Assembly: GCA_014281115.1 (NCBI GenBank)
Contig: JACONQ010000008.1
Span: 1,364,001-1,428,000 of the forward strand
Direction of reading: 5' to 3'
Length of the DNA: 64,000 nt
DNA from: Laburnicola sp. R22_1
Taxonomy: Eukaryota > Ascomycota > Dothideomycetes > Pleosporales > Didymosphaeriaceae
Shown: one piece after another, positions 44,836 through 58,044 of the stretch
How the letters are laid out: the number at the start of each line of letters is the position of its first letter
Numbering within the stretch: the stretch's first letter is position 1
Program-made: the position numbers and the translations under genes
The notes under the pieces: generated by a model
The model's input: the letters and a program-made list of their open reading frames with translations, nothing else
Databases searched by the model: none
What the model was told of the DNA's origin: nothing

Positions 44836-44934
44836 CACTAGTTAAAAATACGTCTATAGGTTAGATTAATCTTACTTAAATAAGTCTATTTAATTAAGCT
44901 CTTTTATCTAGACTAGTAAATAGGTTCGGGATAC

Positions 44935-45075
44935 CTAGCTTAGGTATAGAGTTAGGTTAGAGTCGTATAGACCCTAGGTATAGGTTAGATTAGATTACAC
45001 AGACTCTAGGTATAGGTTAGATTAGGTTATATAGACTTCTAGATATAAATTAGATTAGGGTACCTATTAGAGTTA
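44935..45075 (+). repeat. Short degenerate repeat of ggtataggttagattagg type
   Basis: tctaggtataggttagatta occurs in three to four staggered copies about 36 bp apart; complementary words (ctaacctaatctatacc) recur at 61085-61255. Confidence 0.6.
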
Positions 45076-45861
45076 CGTAACTTATATTATATAAAATTAA
45101 TAGTAATAGAATTAGTAACTTTTGTTACTCTCTAAAGATATATATAAAAAGAGATCTAAGTAAAAGTATAATTAATACTATTTTAATATAAATATATATA
45201 TTTATTATATCTTATTATTACTAATACTATAGTAGCGCTAAGGTCTTAAATACTTTTATAGTAACTACCTCTAGTAGAAAGGAGTTAGTAGCTTGCTATC
45301 TAAAATCTTAGAATCTTATATAGTTTTAGTAGTCTTTTTATTAGCTAGTAGCTTATATAAATTATTCCCCTTATCTAATAGCGCTATATCTCCTAAATTG
45401 TTCTCCCTATATTAGAATTTAATAACTTTATAGATTACTTATTAGCTATTAGAAACTTAACTATTATAATCTTTTAAATTGTTTAAGTAGCAAGATTATA
45501 CTTTTAATCCCTAATTATATTTCTACTAGTATTAAAGATACACTTAATACCTATCTATAAAATCTACACTACTAGGATATTTTTATAACCTATATAAGTT
45601 AAAGATAAAATATTTAATAAACTTTCTACTATGCTAGTATATTAAACCTATTACCCTTTTTAACTATAGGAGTACTTAGGTATATTTCTCCTTCTATCTA
45701 AGTTAGGCCTAAGTTATAATTAATATCTAGCGTAGCTAAACTTTAGCTAGAAGTAGAGAGGCTACTAGACTATAAACTAGGTAGTAAAGAAGGCTTTTAA
45801 AACTATTTACTATCTTGCAACTATCTTAGGTTAGTATTTAAGACTAGAGTAGGATTCCTAG

Positions 45862-46056
45862 TGTTAGGGAGCTTAGGTAACTAATAATTAAAAAAGTTAA
45901 TATTAATAGAATCTACGTATGGGTGCCAGCCAAAGGTGCTGGCTAAGCTTATAAGGCGCGCGAGGCGCGCTAAGAACGCGCTAGTACCTAATCGGGACTA
46001 GCGCTAGGGAAACCTTAGTAGTCGGCGTAAGGTAACTCCGACCTAGTTCCATAACA
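45862..46056. repeat. LTR of element B (left copy)
   Basis: tgttagggagc...ttccataaca, 195 bp; the least mutated LTR of the family in the window (ccgacctagttccat). Confidence 0.95.
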
Positions 46057-49000
46057 CTATTCTCTTCTCTAATAAGCTTTGTTCTTAAAGCTCTATTTTA
46101 AATTTAATCCGCTAGTTCTAAATAGGCAACTAATATATAATTCTCTAGTTACAATTATCTATGCTATATTCTTCTAAGAGATAGGTTATTTCTAAGCGTG
46201 TTACGCACGCGATAAGTAGTTAGTAGCTAGTTGTAAAATAAGTTTGCTATAATTAATTATTAAGAGTAGCTTACTTAGTAAGCTAGGCGCCTTTTTTATA
46301 CTAGTAATAATAATAATAGAGATCTTTGTACTAAGTAATAATTATAGTAATAAATATAACTCTTACTATAATTTACTATAAATTACTATGAGTCTAATTT
46401 ATTTCTTATCTAATTTACTAAACTGCCATTTGCTTCTTCGCTCTCTTTAGAAACACTATTATAGGTAGTTATGGGGCGTTAGGACGATAGTAATAGAAGT
46501 TCGTTAGTAACTCTTAATAACTAGTAACGTTGTAATAAGGCGCCTAATTTAGCTTATTATAGCTTTTCTATTTAACTAGATAGTACAAAAGGTCTTTCCG
46601 GCTGTTAGTAAAATTCTTACACCGCTAGTTTACCTTATAGTCTAATATATCCTCTATATTATAGACAGAGAGACTCTTCTCTATAGCTATTAGCCCTTAT
46701 AGATTCTGGCATTAACCTAGTAGGGAATTTATCGCTTAGAAGTATAGCAACTAGAAATAGAACTAAGGATAGATGTCCTTTAAATTATCGTGGGTAATAA
46801 GGTCCAACTTAAACACTTTACTATTAAAGTCCTTAACAATCTTAAAAGGCCCTAGATTCTTATAGAATAGTTTATAACTATTCTTATACGTATAAATATT
46901 ATACGCGTCTAGTATAATCTAGTTATTTACTTTAAACTCTAGTGTAGGTATTCTCTTATTATTAGTGTACTTCTCTATCTTAGCTTATGCCTACACTAAG
47001 CTATGCTGTAAGTAAACCTTTAAGTCTTTAATCCTTACTAGTAAGTAATTAGCAGCCCGGGCGTCACGGGCAGCTTTCTATCTGGACGGTAGTCAACCGG
47101 CGGGCTCTAACCCAGACTAGGGTAGGTAGCCCTTCGTGGCCTCGAACAGCGTTATGCCCATAGTAGTGCTCCTACTGCTATTTACTTTAAACTCTACTAT
47201 TAGTAGTATCTTTACCTAGTTATATTAGTTATAATAAACAAATAACTATAAATATTACTTTAATGCCTAATTCGCTATTTCTATCTAACTATCTATTTTA
47301 GGATAGGTAGTAGTAGACAGCAAGGGCTTTATCTCTATGCGATCGCAAAGACGGCGCCAGAAATATAATATAAATTATAATTCGCGGTCTAACACTATTT
47401 TAGCTAGGTAACCTTTCTTATACTATATATACTTAATAAAAGCCTATATATAGGTCTCTACATCTAAGAATATAAGCGACACAAATTTTTTCTTTTTAGA
47501 TAATTAGTTAACTATAACTATAATGTGATAATAGTCGCAACTATAATAGTGTGACTTTAGCAGGGGCGAGATAAAGTTAACTAATACACTAGTCTAGTAG
47601 GAGTCTAGAATAGGCAGTGGGTAAAGCAGCCTATACTTACCTTCTCGCTTTAACTTTAACCTAGAGTAGGTTAAGCAGTTCTTTATATATTTAGTAATAG
47701 TGTCTATACTATTAGGCTAGTAGTAATAGTGTAATAGCTTATAAAATGTCTCATACTTACCACTATATCCTCTAGGCATAGTGTTATAATAAAGCTTAAT
47801 AATAGACATACAAAGTTCGTTATTAAAAGAAACAAACAATTTGTCACGTATATACACAAAGCCATTATTAATTTTAATATCTTAGAGTTTTAGGCAGATA
47901 CCTTTCTTATAGTATATATTATATAGCAACTAATAAGCACTATCTATCTTGGCTTTAACTATCCTCTATATAACTTTATCTATTACAGTAGCGTCGTATG
48001 CTTACTATATAATATCTACACTAGCGTTAAGACTATCTTAAGCGGAGGCTTTATCCTAACTATTAGACGTAATAACCTTCTCGCTAAGCGTATACATTAT
48101 ATAAGCGAGGTCTGCAACCTCTATTACTAGAAATTCTATAAGAATCTAGGCTAGGTATATAGCGTGCTGCGATCCGCTGTTATAATCCAAATGGGCCTTA
48201 TTAACTTTCTCTAATAAAATAGTTTATTATTAGTGCTAAATGCGATTATTGTCCACACTCTTTAGTACGTTACCTAGTTATTAGGTAATAGTATTAGGCT
48301 TAGTCCCTTGTCTGCTAGGCCAGTACTTAATAACAAAGTTAAATTCTGCTAAGAACTTAGCCTAACAAGCTTATTTGCGATTAAGTTACTTTGTTATTAT
48401 AAAGTACTCTAAGGCTTTGTAATTAGAAAAGACCTCTATAGGGTCTATAGTACTAGCTAATTTAGGTCTCTATTCTTTAAAGGCGCGAATAATTATTATT
48501 AACTCCTTATTATAGATAGAATAGTTAATCTTCGCGGGCTTTATCTTTATTAAAAAGAAGGCGACAGGCTGCAACATACTATTGGGTTAATACTGCGATA
48601 CGATGCTAGCGACAACCTAGTCAGACGCGTTCGTCTTAATAATTAAGCGTAACTTCGAGTTAAAATGCGTAAGCATTAGCGTGTTAATAAAGGCTCTCTT
48701 AAGGGCTTTAAAAGCTATTTTGGCGGTTTTAGTAAGATTAATTTTATCTACCACCTCCTTTATTAGCTTAATTAATAGGTAGGCTAGTATTAAGAAACAG
48801 TGTATAAATTGCTAATAGAAGTTAGCGAATCTAATAAAGGCTTATATGTCCTTTATAGTCTAGGAATTAATTTACTCTAATATAGTGTTAATTCTTTCTA
48901 GATCTATTGCTAGTCCTTCTATTAATAGAATTATTTCTAGGTACTTAACCTTCTTAACTAAGAACTCGCACTTATAAACGTCTAAGAATAGATTAGTATC

Positions 49001-52000
49001 TTTAAGTGCGTTAAGAACTATAAAGCAATACCTCTTATAGTCCTCTTTATTTTCGCTATATACAAGGACGTTGTCTAAGTAAGCTAAGTAATAGTTATCT
49101 AAATATTCTCTAAGGACGTAATTAATATACTATTAAAAGGTACCTAGTGTATTATATAACCTAAAGGGCATAATAATATATTTAAATAATCTAAAGTATG
49201 TTAGGAACGCCGTTTTGTATTAATTGCCCTTCTTAATAAGGATCTTGTTAAACGCAGCAATAATATTAAATTTTAAGAACATTCTTACCTTGTTAAGTTA
49301 TGCCAAAGTCTCTTTAATTTTAGGCGGCATATTGCGATTTTTAATTATAATCTTATTAAGTTTGCGATAATTAATATAGACCCGCAAACCTTCTCTAGGC
49401 TTCCTTACTACTAGCAGCAGAGTAGTATAGAGTAAATTGCTTTCTTAAATATAATCCTTATAAAGCTCCTCTTATATATAAGCTTTAATAGCTTCTATTT
49501 CCTCTTAAGATAATCTAAAAGCGCGCTAGAATGTTAGCTCTACGCCTTCTTTAAGTGGTATCTTATAATCTAAGCCCTTATAGGGCGGAGGCATATTCTT
49601 AGCTAACTTGGGATCCTATAGGTTAATAATTAAGTAATAGGCCTTTGGGATTAATTTCTTTAACTTCTTTACTAAGGGTAGTGTCTTGCCTAGTTTGTTA
49701 TAAAACTTCTTAAAGTTCTTATATAAGGCGGCAGCGATATTTATAAAGAAGGCCATCGCCACTAAGTATTTATTTAACTTCTTAGAGTGCTCTTTATATT
49801 TGTCCTAATTCTTAGAACAGATTTAGGCGATAGAGTTGGGGTTACGTTACGCGAACGCTATTGCCACTTTAGCAGAGATTAGCGCAATTTCTATATTATT
49901 CTTTATCTTTACTATAGGTTAGGTTGTCTTAGCATAACTCTTACTATAATAATTATAAGTAATCTTAACTAATAGATTACTGTGTAAATAGTTATAGTGA
50001 CAGTAATTAGACTTAAATATTATGGATTGTTCTAACTACTTTATAGTAGAGTTGTGAGTCTTAAGCCATAGTTAACTAATAATAAGATTAAAACTAATAA
50101 TGTCTATGACCTAGTACTAGTCCTTGCTGCTGTGGCCTCTAATATCGATTCTTACCTTGGCCATATTGCTTATAGAGCCAACAATCTTTCTATCCGCTAA
50201 CTTAAGTAATATAGGGCTCTTAGTAGGAACTATTATTAGTTTGTGCTGTTACGCAAAGGCTGCGCTTACTACTTATCTAGTATATCTACTATTAGGGAGT
50301 AGCGTGGCTTTAATAGAAGCCTTCTAGGGCAGAATAATATTATATCTTACCTTTATTTGTAAGCTATATAGTAGTTAATCTAGAGGCTTAGGTTCTAGTA
50401 GACAGTCTATTGCATTAACTATAGTAAACGCAACTATGTCTTCTAGTCTATAAGTGTTCTTATATAACTTACTTAATAATGCAAGCGACAACTATACGCT
50501 TAGTTAACTTACTAGCGTGTTAGAGCGGCATCTCTTAAGGGTGGCAGCAACCTCCTTATGCGCTAGTAAGGGTTCCTAAAGGCAATTGTCTATAGAAACT
50601 ACTCTTTTCCTAAGCCCGCGTTAGTTAGGTTTACAAGTTTAAGATTAATAAGGTCCGCGGCATTAAGAAGCTTATAGTAGAAAGGTAACTTTGTCTAGCT
50701 CTTATAAGGAGTATTTGCGTCCTTAGGGTTATGTCCTAGCTTTAGACAGCGGGCGCACTATCCCTTCTTAACAATAAAATAGAATTTGTTGGCGGCTTAC
50801 TAGTACTTATCTTTACTATATTTCTTATTAATATTAGCTTCTTCGCCACTGCTATTGCTATAAGAGCAGTTATTAGAGTTCTTCTAGCTGTCCTTATCTT
50901 TGTCTTTACTAGTGGCCTTATTATCTCTATCTCTACTACTAAAGGCGGCGGCCATACTTGTCTTAACCACTTAAAGACGATTTATAAAGTCAGCCCAATT
51001 CTTATTACCTTAGGTGCTATAGGAAGCGGGGCCTTAAAACCGCGAATTAAGGTTTATTAGAGCTTGGAACTTCTTAGACATTAGATCTAGTTTAGCGCAG
51101 AACGCGACGTTATTGAATTGGCTTAACCACTAACCCAAAGTCTTCTTATTACCTTATTTAACTATACTGTTAGCCAGCTTAGACATTGCGTTGCCTTGTT
51201 TATTAATAATACTAAATAACTCCTCTAAGTTATTGTATAACTACTGGCACGTCTTATACTTATTATCTAAGTTTGGCAATAACTAATTCTTAATAGCTTA
51301 ATAAGCTATCTTGTCTATATGCTTATAGAAATATTTAATCTTTGTCTATTTATTAGTAAACTAGTTAAAGAAGCAATTAAACTTAGTTTTCGCTAACGTA
51401 ATCTATTTCTCTAGGTCCTCTATATCTTTATTACTAAACGTCTTAATATTAGGGTATTAAAGGTTAGAGCGACGCGTTATAGTACTAGTCTTGCTAACTA
51501 TAAAGGTGGAAGTGCCCTAGCGAGCATGTTAAAGGTTGCATTTACCTTTACTATTAGAACTACTGCTATTGCTACTATTATTACCTCTGTTATTAGAGAT
51601 ATTAAGATTAGTGGCCCGCTGCTTACAGGGCTTTGTCTTTTTTTATACTAGTCCTTTTAACCTACTTATATAAGAAGCTTCTAGTTAAGGGCCTTAGTAG
51701 TGTTAGCGCGCTAAGTGGCCTTATTATATTGTTAGCGCGCGGTATTACAGTCCTTATAGAGGCGCGCGACTATAGCTCTAGCCTTATCTAACTAGGCATC
51801 CTTATCTTATAACTTATAGCTAAGTTTGCGGACAGCCTAGCTTTCCATCTTAAGCGATTATTGTAACTTGTTAAGCGCAGCTTTAGATAGACTTAATTGT
51901 TCCGCCGCTATCGCTAGGTCTAATTATAATAATAGGTCTCGCTATAAGTACTTAATAATAGTGTTAAACTATTTCTATAAATAAAGTAGAATCTTAGTAG

Positions 52001-52788
52001 TAAGATTCTTAATTATAGCAATCTTATAAATAAGGGTATTCTTATAAGGTACTCTATTACTATGGGTGTTATAGAATAGAACAAGTACCTCTTTAATAGT
52101 ATTCTTATCTTTTTTATCTATAACTACTTATATAATATTATTTATAATCTTCTTATAGATTCTTATCAAGATATAGCGGGCAGTGGCGAAGTTGTACTTA
52201 TCGTCTACTATAGTTTATTCCTATAACTCCTACACGTAAGGGCGGGGTTACTAGTTATCTTATTTCTTTACTTCTTCTAACTTATAACCTTCCTCTATAA
52301 AGGCTAACTTCGACTTGCTACTACTATAAGGCAGACCGCCCAAAGCGAAGGATATCTTTATTAGGTTTAGTAGTAAGCTTATTAGTGTACGTAAGGTATA
52401 GCGGCCACTAAGAGATCTACTACTAAGAGATCTAAAAAATCCGCGCATAGACTTCGCTAGTGCTGCGTAGAAAGTATTGTTAAGATCGCTATTATCCTTT
52501 TTATTATTACTATTAAATAAGTAATTGCGCGTAGGTTAAGTGCCGTTATTCGCAATAGTTAATATAGACACTTGCTACTAACTAGGGTCCTAAGTTGCAG
52601 AGACTTCTACGGCCTTAGGCTTACTAGCATTCTTGTAGCTAGAATCTTCTCTACTAAGCTATACTATTATTCTAAATCTATATATTAATTAAATAAGTAA
52701 GGTGGGTCTTACGAACTAATCTCTGTAGGCTTACTAACTTACCTAGTCTCCTATGCTAAGGAGACTCTAAAGGTTAATACGTAGATTG
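46057..52788 (-). pseudogene. Element B: degraded gag-pol
   Basis: Collinear with the coding part of A: gag at about 52.6-50.7 kb, protease about 50.2, RT about 49.6-48.8, RNase H about 48.7-48.4, integrase and chromodomain about 48.2-46.5 kb on the minus strand. A gag-side stretch 52448-52260 is open (MRGFFRSLSSRSLSGRYTLR). All long frames are broken by TAG/TAA. Confidence 0.85.
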
Positions 52789-52983
52789 TATTAGGGAGCT
52801 TAGATAACTAATAATTAAAAAAGTTAATATTAATAGAATCTATATATGTGTGCCAGCCAAAGATGCTAGCTAAGCTTATAAGGCGCGCGAGGCGTGCTAA
52901 GAATACGCTAGTACCTAATCGGGACTAGCGCCAGGAAAACCTCGGTAGTCGGCATAAGGTAACTCCGACCTGGTTCTATAACA
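52789..52983. repeat. LTR of element B (right copy)
   Basis: tattagggagc...ttctataaca; followed by the cctag duplication. Confidence 0.95.
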
Positions 52984-53702
52984 CCTAGCTATTAAGCTAT
53001 TATAGTAATTAAGGTACTTTAGAAACTATTAGTAGTATATATACTTATTCTAGATTTTCTATATCTTATTCTATATAACTATTAGTATATAACTATAATA
53101 AATAGCTATATTTATAATATCTTATATACTATAAGCTTTTGCAAAGAATCTAATATTATTATATAATTAGATAAGAAACCTTTCTTCCTATCTATCTTTA
53201 AGTAATACTTGCGCAACTTCTTTTATCCTATCTTAGTTATAGCCTATATAGCTTCTAGCTATCTAATATTATTTAACTATTTAATAAGCTTATTATTTAT
53301 CTTATCTAGGAAATTAAAGAGCTAGTTATATATAAGCTAGATATATAGGATCTAGGGTTTCTAGTTCTTACTTAGAAAGGTTATAGCCTCCTTAAACTTT
53401 TAGAGTATAGAGATAATTAACTTAAGATATAACTATTCTAGGGCTAATAGTTAAAGTTTCTTAAGATCTTTAAAGTCTGCCTTTATAGTATTATTATAGG
53501 TAAAAGTATTTAATCTTCTAATTATCTTTATTATAATCTTCTTCTCTAGATATATATTAATATTTGCCTAAAGCTTTAGTGCGCGCTTATACATATTTTT
53601 ATTATTATTATTAGGCTATTCTTACTAAGAGTGATCTTAGCTGGCTATATTATATACGCTTAGTTATTAATTACATAGTATTATTTTAGTGCATTATATC
53701 TA

Positions 53703-53979
53703 TATTAAATATCTTTATTATGTAGAGATTCTAACTAAGATTAAGTCCGCACTATATATAGAGAGAAGTAAAATAGAAGGCACTAAAACCTAGTACCTAG
53801 TATATAGTAGTAGTAACAAAATATATATAAAATAACAATAATTTTTTATTAACTTTCTTTATAGCAGTATTATTAATAGTAGTTAATAAATAGTCTACTA
53901 TCTAGCATAACTAAGTTATATATTATCTCTTAACTAGTAAACTATTAGAGAGCTATAGTAAACTATAGAGTTATAACTA
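53703..53979. repeat. LTR of element D (right copy)
   Basis: tattaaatatctttattatg...gagttataacta; more heavily mutated than the left copy. Confidence 0.75.
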
Positions 53980-53984
53980 TAAAA

Positions 53985-54650
53985 GTAGTATAGGCAATAG
54001 AATAGTAAAACTATAGTTTGCTATACGCATAGTATATAAGTCTTTTATAATATTAGCAATGCCTAGTATACTAAATCTTTATCTTTAATATATAACTACT
54101 ACTATTATTTTTTAAATCTAGCTTTTTATCTATTATATCTAGCAACGTAACACTATTCTAGCGTCCTAAGTATACTACTTCTACCTAGGGCAATATAGCT
54201 ATAGTAGAGTTCTAAGAGTATATAGAGGATTAGCTAGGCAAAGTTAAGAATAATTTCTAGAAATTTAGCAATCTTATATAGTAAGTAGGGTTATTAAAGA
54301 GGCCTTTTAATCTTAGTATCTTTAACAATACCTAGACCTACCTATTTGGGCCCTATTAGCTAGTTTTATAACTCTATATTCTAGTGTACAAAGCACTCCT
54401 CTAGTACCAAATAAGAGAGGATTAGGTTAGGCCTTTATACTATAATAATAAGGTAATATAGAAATTTTACTAGAGAAGCTTAAAGATAAGGACTAGTAAA
54501 GTTATAGTATAGGGTAGCTACTAGATAAAAAGTAATAGTTTCTTAGGAACTATAAAAGTGTAAAAGCGTAGTAGTAGCATAAGAAGCTTATTAAGATAGT
54601 AGTAATTATCTAGGCTACTATTAAGATAGGGGACTATAAGCGATAAGAGT
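53985..54650. other. AT-rich degraded sequence, nothing recognised
   Basis: Broken plus-strand frames such as near 54340-54420 (TYLFGPYQLVL) suggest old coding sequence leading into the GC-rich pocket, but no family can be named. Confidence 0.3.
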
Positions 54651-54654
54651 AAAG

Positions 54655-54740
54655 GTAAGCGGCGGCGGCGGGAGCATAGGGGCGATGGGCAGCGACGGCG
54701 AGGTTCTAGGTAGCGGTATACGGCCTAATCGCTAGTTGCG
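54655..54740 (+). other. Small GC/CpG-rich pocket in the AT-rich compartment
   Basis: agcggcggcggcgggagcat and gggcgatgggcagcgacggc stand out in otherwise A/T-dominated DNA. On the plus strand it encodes a basic stretch (KGKRRRREHRGDGQRRRG) in line with the flanking broken frame. The pocket is nearly free of CpA on the plus strand, which may explain its survival under RIP. Confidence 0.6.
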
Positions 54741-55747
54741 AGGGGAGATCTACTATTAAAGAGTAATAAAATAGTTAGATTAGTTGCTATTGTAATTATT
54801 ATTGTTATTATTGCAATAAAAATATTATTAAAGAAATTATTAATTATATAACATAGTAGTTAGTTAAATAGCCAGCCGCACTATACCTATATATATATTA
54901 GTAACTACTCTATACTTATAAGCTATAAGTATATATAACGCGTTACTATAAATAGAACTATTAACTATTAACTAGCTCTCTATAAGTCTATACTATAGGT
55001 TTAAATACCTAGTAACACTTACTTATTATATTCTCTACCTTCTCTCTTTACTATATTAGAATTACTTTAGAAGTTAACGCGCCCTACCTTTACGCCTACT
55101 AGGGCAATTAAGCTAAAGGGTGTACGTATTATTAAAGTAGTAGTACTATAATATACTAAAACGCTAAAAGGCATATTTAAAAAGATAGGTATATAGCATC
55201 TAAAAGGCCTACTAGATCTATACTAGGTATAGATAGATCTCTATATTATCTAGCTTAAGAAGGTTAGCCTATAGTTACTATATAAGTAATTATATAATAG
55301 TAATAGTCTAGCGTATATAGCCTATATAGTAGAGCTTTAAAACTTTTGCCTACTAAAGAAGTACCTTTAGAATAACTATAACTATAATCTTACTATATAT
55401 TACTATGCGTGGTTAGCTACTATTAAAGAGAATAATAAAAAGAGGTACACGTACTAGTACCTCTATTTTATTACCATTTACATCACTATATAGATATGCT
55501 AATAATAATAATAATAATAATAAAATAACGCAAACTAAGTTCTTTAAAAGAATAGGTAATAAAAGAGACAAAAGAAGTGTGCGTATGGCGACGCTACGCG
55601 ATGCAGAGTAACCTAAGAGCAATTACTTTTAGATTATAGATAATTGCTTCTTTAGTAGTATATCGCTTTATATAATAAGATATTGCTTAAATCGCTATAG
55701 TAACTAGTTAATTATAATATAAATAGCATAGGGCTATGTGCTAGTTA

Positions 55748-55863
55748 GTCTATAATAACTTTTTATAATAACTTTCTATAATAACTTTCTATAATAACTT
55801 TCTATAATAACTTTCTATAATAACTTTCTATAATAACTTTCTATAATAACTTTCTATAATAAT
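55748..55863. repeat. 13-bp minisatellite (aactttctataat), about nine units
   Basis: Nearly perfect head-to-tail copies of aactttctataat; the first units read aactttttataat. Its homogeneity contrasts with the decayed surroundings, implying recent expansion. Confidence 0.95.
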
Positions 55864-55869
55864 AGCTAA

Positions 55870-57440
55870 TATACTTTATAAAGAAAATATAGGATAGATA
55901 TTTATGCCTAGATTGTGTTTATATATTGTCACTATAGCGTCTCTTTAAAGTTAAAATTAATAGGAGCTAATAACTTAAAGTAATATATAATATCTTAAAC
56001 TGCAAAGTTAATAATATAAGTAAGATATAGAATTATGTTCTCTTTTTAGTTCTAGGTAATATTCTCCTCTAATAGTTTGTGCTAAACGCTCTAAGCTAAG
56101 GTGCTATTATTACTAGCATTATTATATATAATTACTAGAAGCTTCTACATAATTTCTATATCCTTAAGGACCTATAGTACCTCTAATACTATTAATACTT
56201 TAGTATAGCTACAATGTATTAGTATAAAGTTTAGCAGCTTCTCTTTAAGCTGCTAAGTATTATTATTATAGTAACTATTAATAGCTAGAAATCTAAGATA
56301 ATTATCTGTACACTATAGATTAAGTAAAATAGAAAGTCTAGTTACCCTACTAATATTACTAAGGATAGCTACCTTAGCAGTGTTAAATTTATTTAGGAAT
56401 ATTTAGTAGAATCTATATTAGCTAGTTATTACAGCGTTAGGCCTAAGGAAATAAAGAAGGCGTTAAAATGATAGTTGCTCTACTATTTAGAAGGACTAGA
56501 TATTACTAATTACTACTTATATAAGTTTAGTTTTAAATGCCTATAGAGAGTATATAGGATATAAAATAGCTATTTACTTTTCTTTATACCAAGGAGTAAA
56601 AGTCCTTTTATAAATAGGCTTATTCTACTATATATATATATTTAGGACCTTTTATAATTAATAACGTATTTAGTACTAATTAGCTAGGTACTAGTAAAGT
56701 TAACACTTAGATATTATAGTGTATAGCTGTAGTTAAGAAAGAATATATATAAATAACTAGAGGAGTACTCTACGCCTTCCTAGAATATAGTCTAGATAAT
56801 ACCTATATAAAGGTAAGAGTTCTAATATAAGTTATAGGTTTATTTATCTTCAGCCTATTAAGTATTAGACTACTACGCGTCCTATATAGCAAATATCTTT
56901 TTCCTATCTTTAACTCTTAAAAGTTTAAATGGAAATATTAGATAAGATAAATTATTCTACTTCCTAACCTATTAGCCTATAGGGCTAGAATTCTATATTT
57001 AAGAAAAGCATCTAATAGTAAAGCATCTAGTTTATTAATATAGGGCTATATATTAATTTCGAAAGTAAGTATAATATTTAATATAGCACTTAAGGATAAT
57101 AGTATAATAACAAGATTTAATAACTAGTTAAATAGTTATTTAAGAGGATAGTAGTTTAAGAAGAAAATAAAATAAACTAAATTCTATAATATTAACTATA
57201 GTAGTATTTAACTAATATTAAGATTAGCTAAAAATAGTGTATAGCGTATACTGTGTTAATAATAAGTTAGTTTTAAATCTAAACTAGTATATAGCCCTTT
57301 GTTATAAAGTTAATTTTAGGTAGCAATTAGCTTATTACTATAGTATTATAGATAGTATTCTTAGTAACTAGTATATAATTATTAGCTATAATAATTAGCT
57401 ATAGTAAAACTATAACTTTAGCTTATTTTATTCTATACGC
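55870..57440. other. AT-rich degraded sequence, nothing recognised
   Basis: Stops in all frames; no LTR, inverted repeat or motif identified by eye. Confidence 0.4.
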
Positions 57441-57446
57441 TAATTA

Positions 57447-57590
57447 TTATTTAAAATCTCCTTAGCACCTAGGCCCCCCTTATTGTCTAAAATCTTCTTA
57501 GCACCTAAGCCCCCCTTATTGTCTAAAACCTTCTTAGCACCTAAGCCCCCCTTATTATCTAAACTCCTCTTAGTATCGAAGCCCCTAAAG
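57447..57590 (-). repeat. 36-bp in-frame minisatellite (12-residue unit LDNKGGLGAKKI), about four units
   Basis: cttcttagcacctaagcccc-type units repeat every 36 bp. On the minus strand they code LDNKGGLGAKKV and LDNKGGLGAKKI in a frame that is open from about 57700 (KNNKKDLKAYF) through the array. C runs (gcccccc) are preserved because they lack CpA. Confidence 0.8.
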
Positions 57591-58040
57591 TCTAAGAAAC
57601 TCTTAAAGTCTATATCCTTATTTATAATATTAGAGTTGTACCTATTTAGCAGCTTTTAGAAATAAGCCTTAAGGTCCTTTTTATTATTCTTAATTTCTTT
57701 TTACACTTTTTATTATTATTTCTCTTAATATATATATTGTTACTATTAAGTATACTATTCTTACTATAGTTAATAAGGTTAGTAGAAGGACTAGACTTGT
57801 AGCAACTAACAATTATTAGTAAAGATATATAATAAATAAGTATAATAAACTTATAACTATTTCTTATTAGTAACTATTACAAGCTCTTTAGTAGTTAGAT
57901 CTATATTGTCCATACTATTATATAAGTCCTTTTACTCTTTCTTATTAGTCTTACTCTTAAAGCTATTAGCCTTAAGCTTTTTTAGGCCTGCCTTATATAT
58001 ATTACGTAAGAGCTTCTTATGTATACTACTATAACTAAAG
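57591..58040 (-). pseudogene. Unrecognised degraded coding region upstream of the 12-residue repeats
   Basis: On the minus strand the frame has pieces such as LLRNIYKAGLKKLKANSFKS (about 58005-57950) and KDLYNSMDNIDLTTKELVIV (about 57930-57875), with interspersed TAG/TAA. Lysine-rich, no family recognised. Confidence 0.35.
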
Positions 58041-58044
58041 ATTT

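Larger units (their letters stand above)
45862..52983 (-). mobile_element. Chromovirus-type Ty3/gypsy retrotransposon B (7122 bp), same family as A
   Basis: 195-bp LTRs at 45862-46056 and 52789-52983, with a perfect 5-bp target duplication cctag (45857-45861, 52984-52988). Internal sequence is collinear with element A without the Pogo insertion. RIP mutations differ from those in A at many positions (B keeps cgacgcgttatag where A has cgatacgttatag), so they were mutated independently. Inserted in element D. Confidence 0.95.
42047..53979. mobile_element. LTR retroelement D, split by element B
   Basis: Direct ~276-bp LTRs at 42047-42322 and 53703-53979 share atctagcataactaagttat and ctattagagagc. 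Flanks are taaag (42042-42046) and taaaa (53980-53984), a G-to-A difference within a 5-bp duplication. Removing element B with its duplication leaves about 4.8 kb, of which about 1.1 kb is repeat R1. No RT motif was recognised, so class and autonomy are open. Confidence 0.7.

Noticed and set aside
50124..50327. 67-codon plus-strand frame
   Set aside because: Antisense of element B gag-pol; no independent support.
55413..55622. 69-codon leucine-rich minus-strand frame
   Set aside because: Leucine run comes from an (aataat)n stretch; no start context or motif.
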